From an uncultured Muribaculaceae bacterium (lineage in GTDB: Bacteria > Bacteroidota > Bacteroidia > Bacteroidales > Muribaculaceae): a stretch of 64,000 bases of DNA. The notes beneath the pieces were generated by a model that ran no database searches, had not been told where the DNA came from, and worked only from the letters and a program-made list of their open reading frames with translations. The translations under genes and the position numbers were made by a program. The DNA is taken from NCBI GenBank assembly GCA_910587925.1, contig CAJUOC010000003.1, forward strand, positions 54,265 through 118,264, in the 5' to 3' direction. This document shows, in pieces, positions 62,472-64,000 of this stretch. Positions within the stretch are counted from its first letter, which is position 1. The number at the start of each line of letters is the position of its first letter.

Positions 62472-63335
62472 ATGATAATCTGGAATCCTTGGCACGGCTG
62501 CAAGCGCGTCAGCGAGGGCTGCGAGCATTGCTACATGTACTTTCTCGACCGCAAGCGGGGTATCGACACCTCGCAAGTGGTGCGTACCCGCAATTTCAAT
62601 CTGCCCGAGCAGCGCGACCGCCACGGGCGGCTGCGGCTGCAGCCCGGCATGCAGGTATATGTGGGGCTGTCGACCGACTTCTTTGTGGAGGAGGCCGACG
62701 AGTGGAGAGCCGAGGCCTGGGCCATGATGCGCCGTCGGTCGGATATCGCTTTCCGTCTGCTCACCAAGCGCGCCGGGCGTATCTGCGAGTGCCTTCCGGC
62801 CGACTGGGGCCGCGGCTACGACAATGTCATGCTCTCCGTGACCTGCGAGAACCAGCGCCGCGCCGATGAGCGGCTGCCGCTGCTGCTCGGCATACCTGCC
62901 CGTCACAAGGGGTTCATGGCCGCGCCTTTTATCGGACGTATAGATGCCGAGTCCTATCTTGCCTCCGGCGATATCGAGGAAGTGCTCTGCGGCGGCGAGA
63001 ATTACGATGGCGCCCGTCCGTGTCATTACGAGTGGGTAAAGTCGCTTTCAGAGCAGTGTGCCCGCCACAGTGTCACCTTCAATTTCATCGAGACCGGCAC
63101 AGTATTTGTCAAGGACGGGCATACATACCGCATACCCTCCAAGCGCATACAGAGTCTGCAAGCGTATAAATCGGGCCTGAGCCACTACGACGGTAAGCCC
63201 ACATTCAGCCTGTCGCCGCCGCAAGGCTCGCTCTTCGGGCAAGAGGTGTATACGCCCCGCTTCCGCAGCCACTGCGACACCTGCGGCTCGCGCATGACAT
63301 GCAACGGCTGCTCTGGCTGCGGCAACTGCGACTGA
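62472..63335 (+). CDS. DUF5131-family protein (phage Gp37/Gp68-like)
   Basis: 287 residues. The N-terminus IWNPWHGCKRVSEGCEHCYM is the family hallmark (Cys ligands in a radical-SAM-like arrangement). The middle has RLLTKRAGRICECLP and LCGGENYDGARPCHYEWVKS. The C-terminus is cysteine-rich (CDTCGSRMTCNGCSGCGNC, six Cys). Related proteins occur on phages and in many bacteria; enzymatic role unproven. It follows the HxlR gene by 29 bases and converges with the Crp gene. Confidence 0.85.
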   Translation: MIIWNPWHGCKRVSEGCEHCYMYFLDRKRGIDTSQVVRTRNFNLPEQRDRHGRLRLQPGMQVYVGLSTDFFVEEADEWRAEAWAMMRRRSDIAFRLLTKRAGRICECLPADWGRGYDNVMLSVTCENQRRADERLPLLLGIPARHKGFMAAPFIGRIDAESYLASGDIEEVLCGGENYDGARPCHYEWVKSLSEQCARHSVTFNFIETGTVFVKDGHTYRIPSKRIQSLQAYKSGLSHYDGKPTFSLSPPQGSLFGQEVYTPRFRSHCDTCGSRMTCNGCSGCGNCD

Positions 63336-63342
63336 GTCCGCG

Positions 63343-63903
63343 TCAGAGATGGCGCAGGCGGCTCAGATGGGTAGGGGATATGTCGAGATACGAGGCGATG
63401 TCTTTTAGCGGAAAGCGGGCAAAGATGTCGCTGTGTGTGCTCAGCAGCATCTCGTAGCGGCGGGCGGGAGAGCAATTGTACAGCGACTTGTACCGGTCGT
63501 ATAGAGTGGCAAAGATGGCTTCGGTCGACTTCATCACTATATCTTTCAGCTGACTGTCGCTCTGCATCATCTCACCGATACGGCGCGCCTCCACACAATA
63601 TATCTCGCTGGGAGCCGTGGCGACTATCGATGCCCTGGCGTCCAGCCCGTACAGAGAGAAAGGGAAGTCGGCTACAAATCCGCCGTCGTACTCCAGCCCG
63701 ATCACATGCTCCTCGCCATCGTCGGAGCCGGTGACATACTTCAGTGCACCGGCGGCTACGTATCCGATATATCTGGCCGGCTCACCCTCGCGGGCAAACG
63801 CCTCTCCGCGCTCATAGTGGCGCAGGCAGCCGAGCTGCGTACACAGCCGGCGCCAGTAGTCGGGCTCTATATGTGGTATATATGTATTGAAATTCTCAGA
63901 CAT
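63343..63903 (-). CDS. Crp/Fnr-family transcriptional regulator
   Basis: 186 residues. Cyclic-nucleotide-binding-like N-domain (YERGEAFAREGEPARYIGYV, SDDGEEHVIGLEYDGGFVAD) and a C-terminal helix-turn-helix (FPLKDIASYLDISPTHLSRL). No FNR-type Cys cluster at the N-terminus. Its ligand and targets are unknown. Convergent with DUF5131, ending 7 bases away. Confidence 0.9.
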   Translation of the reverse strand: MSENFNTYIPHIEPDYWRRLCTQLGCLRHYERGEAFAREGEPARYIGYVAAGALKYVTGSDDGEEHVIGLEYDGGFVADFPFSLYGLDARASIVATAPSEIYCVEARRIGEMMQSDSQLKDIVMKSTEAIFATLYDRYKSLYNCSPARRYEMLLSTHSDIFARFPLKDIASYLDISPTHLSRLRHL

Positions 63904-63924
63904 ACCGGGCGTGGTAAAAAAGAA

Positions 63925-63953
63925 AAGCCGCTTCCCGGAGCGGGAAGCGGCTT
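63925..63953 (-). terminator. Terminator after tRNA-Val
   Basis: A 13-base-pair stem (63925-63937 with 63941-63953, loop GAG), then TTTTCTTTTTT on the minus strand, one base past the mature tRNA end. Confidence 0.9.
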
Positions 63954-63954
63954 G

Positions 63955-64000
63955 TGGGCGCTGAGGGATTCGAACCCCCGACCCTCTGCTTGTAAGGCAG
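63955..64000 (-). tRNA. tRNA-Val(UAC), partial (3' part)
   Basis: The minus strand reads through the anticodon stem-loop CTTACAA (anticodon TAC, valine), the variable region, the T arm GGGGGTTCGAATCCCTC and the 3' acceptor strand AGCGCCC with discriminator A at 63955. CCA is not encoded. The 5' part lies beyond the window end. Confidence 0.85.

Noticed and set aside
1..64000. CRISPR arrays or complete insertion sequences with transposases
   Set aside because: No regularly spaced direct repeats and no transposase, integrase or cas gene was found in the window.

Overview
The window looks like a chromosomal segment from a high-G+C member of the Bacteroidales, most likely the Muribaculaceae (S24-7) group. 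The evidence is seen plus inferred. Many genes are preceded by the Bacteroidota-type promoter (TTTG, 19-21 bases, TAnnTTTG). Protein content is typical of that order: Bacteroidota-type AIR synthase, PorT-like barrels, DUF4369/TlpA-like lipoprotein, two-subunit methylmalonyl-CoA mutase, clostripain-like lipoprotein, GH127/GH43 enzymes, and secreted proteins ending in an NLQG...IRR...K tail. The species call is inference from composition and gene content only.

Layout. 1-380 is non-coding and holds a candidate small RNA and a terminator. 381-5606 (minus) encodes a giant secreted GLUG-repeat protein. 5739-13653 (minus) is a tightly overlapping operon running greA, HIT hydrolase, thioredoxin-fold lipoprotein, clostripain-like protease, MscS channel, recJ, recQ. 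13852-17110 (minus) is thrS-infC-rpmI-rplT. 17221-23509 (minus) carries an LptF/LptG permease, tgt, dnaB (with an AT-rich foreign-looking tract over the Walker A region), a PorT-like barrel and a LysM/periplasmic-binding-protein fusion. 23588-23815 is a 228-base palindromic repeat. On the plus strand, 23965-26364 encodes a secreted nuclease/phosphatase-fold protein and a secreted C-tail protein, and 26807-30112 encodes a SIR2-STAND-TPR candidate antiphage protein followed by a PH-like membrane protein and an MmcQ/YjbR protein. A second imperfect palindrome lies just before the SIR2 gene.

30120-39047 (minus) contains a MATE transporter, then an operon of a coiled-coil membrane protein, MgtC, a Kef-type antiporter, purM, DUF3332, a barrel protein and a PlsC acyltransferase. 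This operon is interrupted by a 422-base MITE-like insertion with a TTA duplication at a junction where the two genes would otherwise abut. A GH127 arabinofuranosidase (plus) follows. 41207-49274 (minus) holds a lipid kinase, ftsH, rsfS, and the panC-panD-ffh-folD-capA cluster. 49410-53949 (plus) holds a SurA-like isomerase, an OstA-like protein and a second MATE transporter, suggesting outer-membrane biogenesis. 54094-58109 is mutAB. 58276-60919 is GH43-like, B3/B4, Sua5/YrdC and a small conserved protein. 60932-62442 is a divergent HxlR-regulated flavoprotein/NTF2 module with a perfect operator-like palindrome. The window ends with DUF5131, a Crp-family regulator and a partial tRNA-Val(UAC).

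Most genes are housekeeping. The accessory signals are the SIR2-STAND defence gene, the palindromic repeats, the MITE-like element, the dnaB mosaic tract and a pair of near-identical promoters (before the LysM and GH43 genes) whose inverted-repeat arms covary.
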